DNA of 64,000 bases from Winogradskyella luteola (lineage in GTDB: Bacteria > Bacteroidota > Bacteroidia > Flavobacteriales > Flavobacteriaceae), in assembly GCF_019203985.1 (NCBI RefSeq), contig NZ_JAGSPD010000006.1, forward strand, positions 186,001-250,000. The letters are read 5' to 3'. The notes under the pieces were generated by a model that saw nothing but the letters and a program-made list of their open reading frames with translations, searched no databases and had not been told where the DNA came from. Below are positions 63,930 to 64,000 of the stretch, in pieces. A program made the position numbers and the translations under genes. Position 1 is the stretch's first letter. Every line of letters starts with the position of its first letter.

Positions 63930-64000
63930 TTAAGCATTATTATATCGAACATATCGGTTTTTCTATGGAAATTATCGAAAAAATATGCACTTTATCTAAG

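Noticed and set aside
63965..64000. Possible start of a new plus-strand gene (ATG, then 11 open codons)
   Set aside because: Only 36 bases are visible before the window ends, too little to support a gene call.
1..64000. CRISPR array, prophage, transposase, integrase or rRNA genes
   Set aside because: No spaced direct repeats, phage structural genes, transposase motifs or rRNA sequence were recognised on either strand.

Overview
The window is AT-rich DNA from a marine-type member of the Flavobacteriaceae (Bacteroidota). The evidence is a SusC/SusD pair, a type IX secretion (T9SS) C-terminal sorting domain, many SPII lipoproteins, a short RpoD without region 1.1, a fused HPPK/deoxynucleoside kinase, TTG starts, and TAnnTTTG-like -7 boxes. 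Species cannot be fixed from the sequence alone.

Layout. 1-6844: housekeeping and envelope genes (3' end of fabD, lspA, a convergent three-gene unit of DegT aminotransferase, galE and an amidohydrolase, waaA, and two LEA-like lipoproteins). 6893-42110: a long, almost entirely minus-strand polysaccharide utilisation region that looks aimed at laminarin-like beta-1,3/1,6-glucan. It holds a LacI regulator, a T9SS-secreted binding protein, two signal-less GH17 proteins, a GPH-type MFS importer, GH30 and GH17-like lipoproteins, a 1148-residue GH94/GH149-like phosphorylase, a PKD/CBM lipoprotein, a GH16 lipoprotein, a surface glycan-binding lipoprotein, a clan GH-A hydrolase fused to a predicted outer-membrane barrel, a SusR-like regulator, a GH3 beta-glucosidase, an EEP phosphodiesterase-like lipoprotein, a GDPD-GH16 fusion, SusD, SusC and a second SusR-like regulator. 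42214-49597: a glycerol regulon (glpD-glpK-glpF divergent from glpR), with a sulfatase and its formylglycine-generating enzyme downstream of glpR. 49699-49898: tRNA-Leu(UAA) and tRNA-Gly(GCC). 49993-63929: core genes (mutS, a TrmH-type methyltransferase, folK/dNK fusion, queuosine-precursor transporter, AsmA-like, rpoD, rpsU, LysE-type exporter, DUF2797, auxin-GH3-like).

How the parts could work together (inference). SusCD and surface lipoproteins bind and import glucan fragments. GH16, GH17-like, GH30 and GH3 enzymes trim them at the surface and in the periplasm. The MFS carrier takes short oligosaccharides into the cytosol, where two signal-less GH17 proteins and the phosphorylase finish the job. 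Each of the two large operons lies directly downstream of a SusR-like membrane regulator. A shared 15-nt motif, ACAAAAAAYAKACAW on the plus strand, lies 97-124 nt upstream of three minus-strand transcription units.

Most notable: the hydrolase/outer-membrane-barrel fusion; the shared upstream motif; the GDPD-GH16 fusion beside an EEP enzyme and a glycerol regulon; a sulfatase/FGE pair downstream of glpR; and a palindromic operator set covering both glp promoters. No CRISPR array, prophage, transposase or rRNA gene was seen. No intergenic stretch without a gene exceeds about 300 bases.
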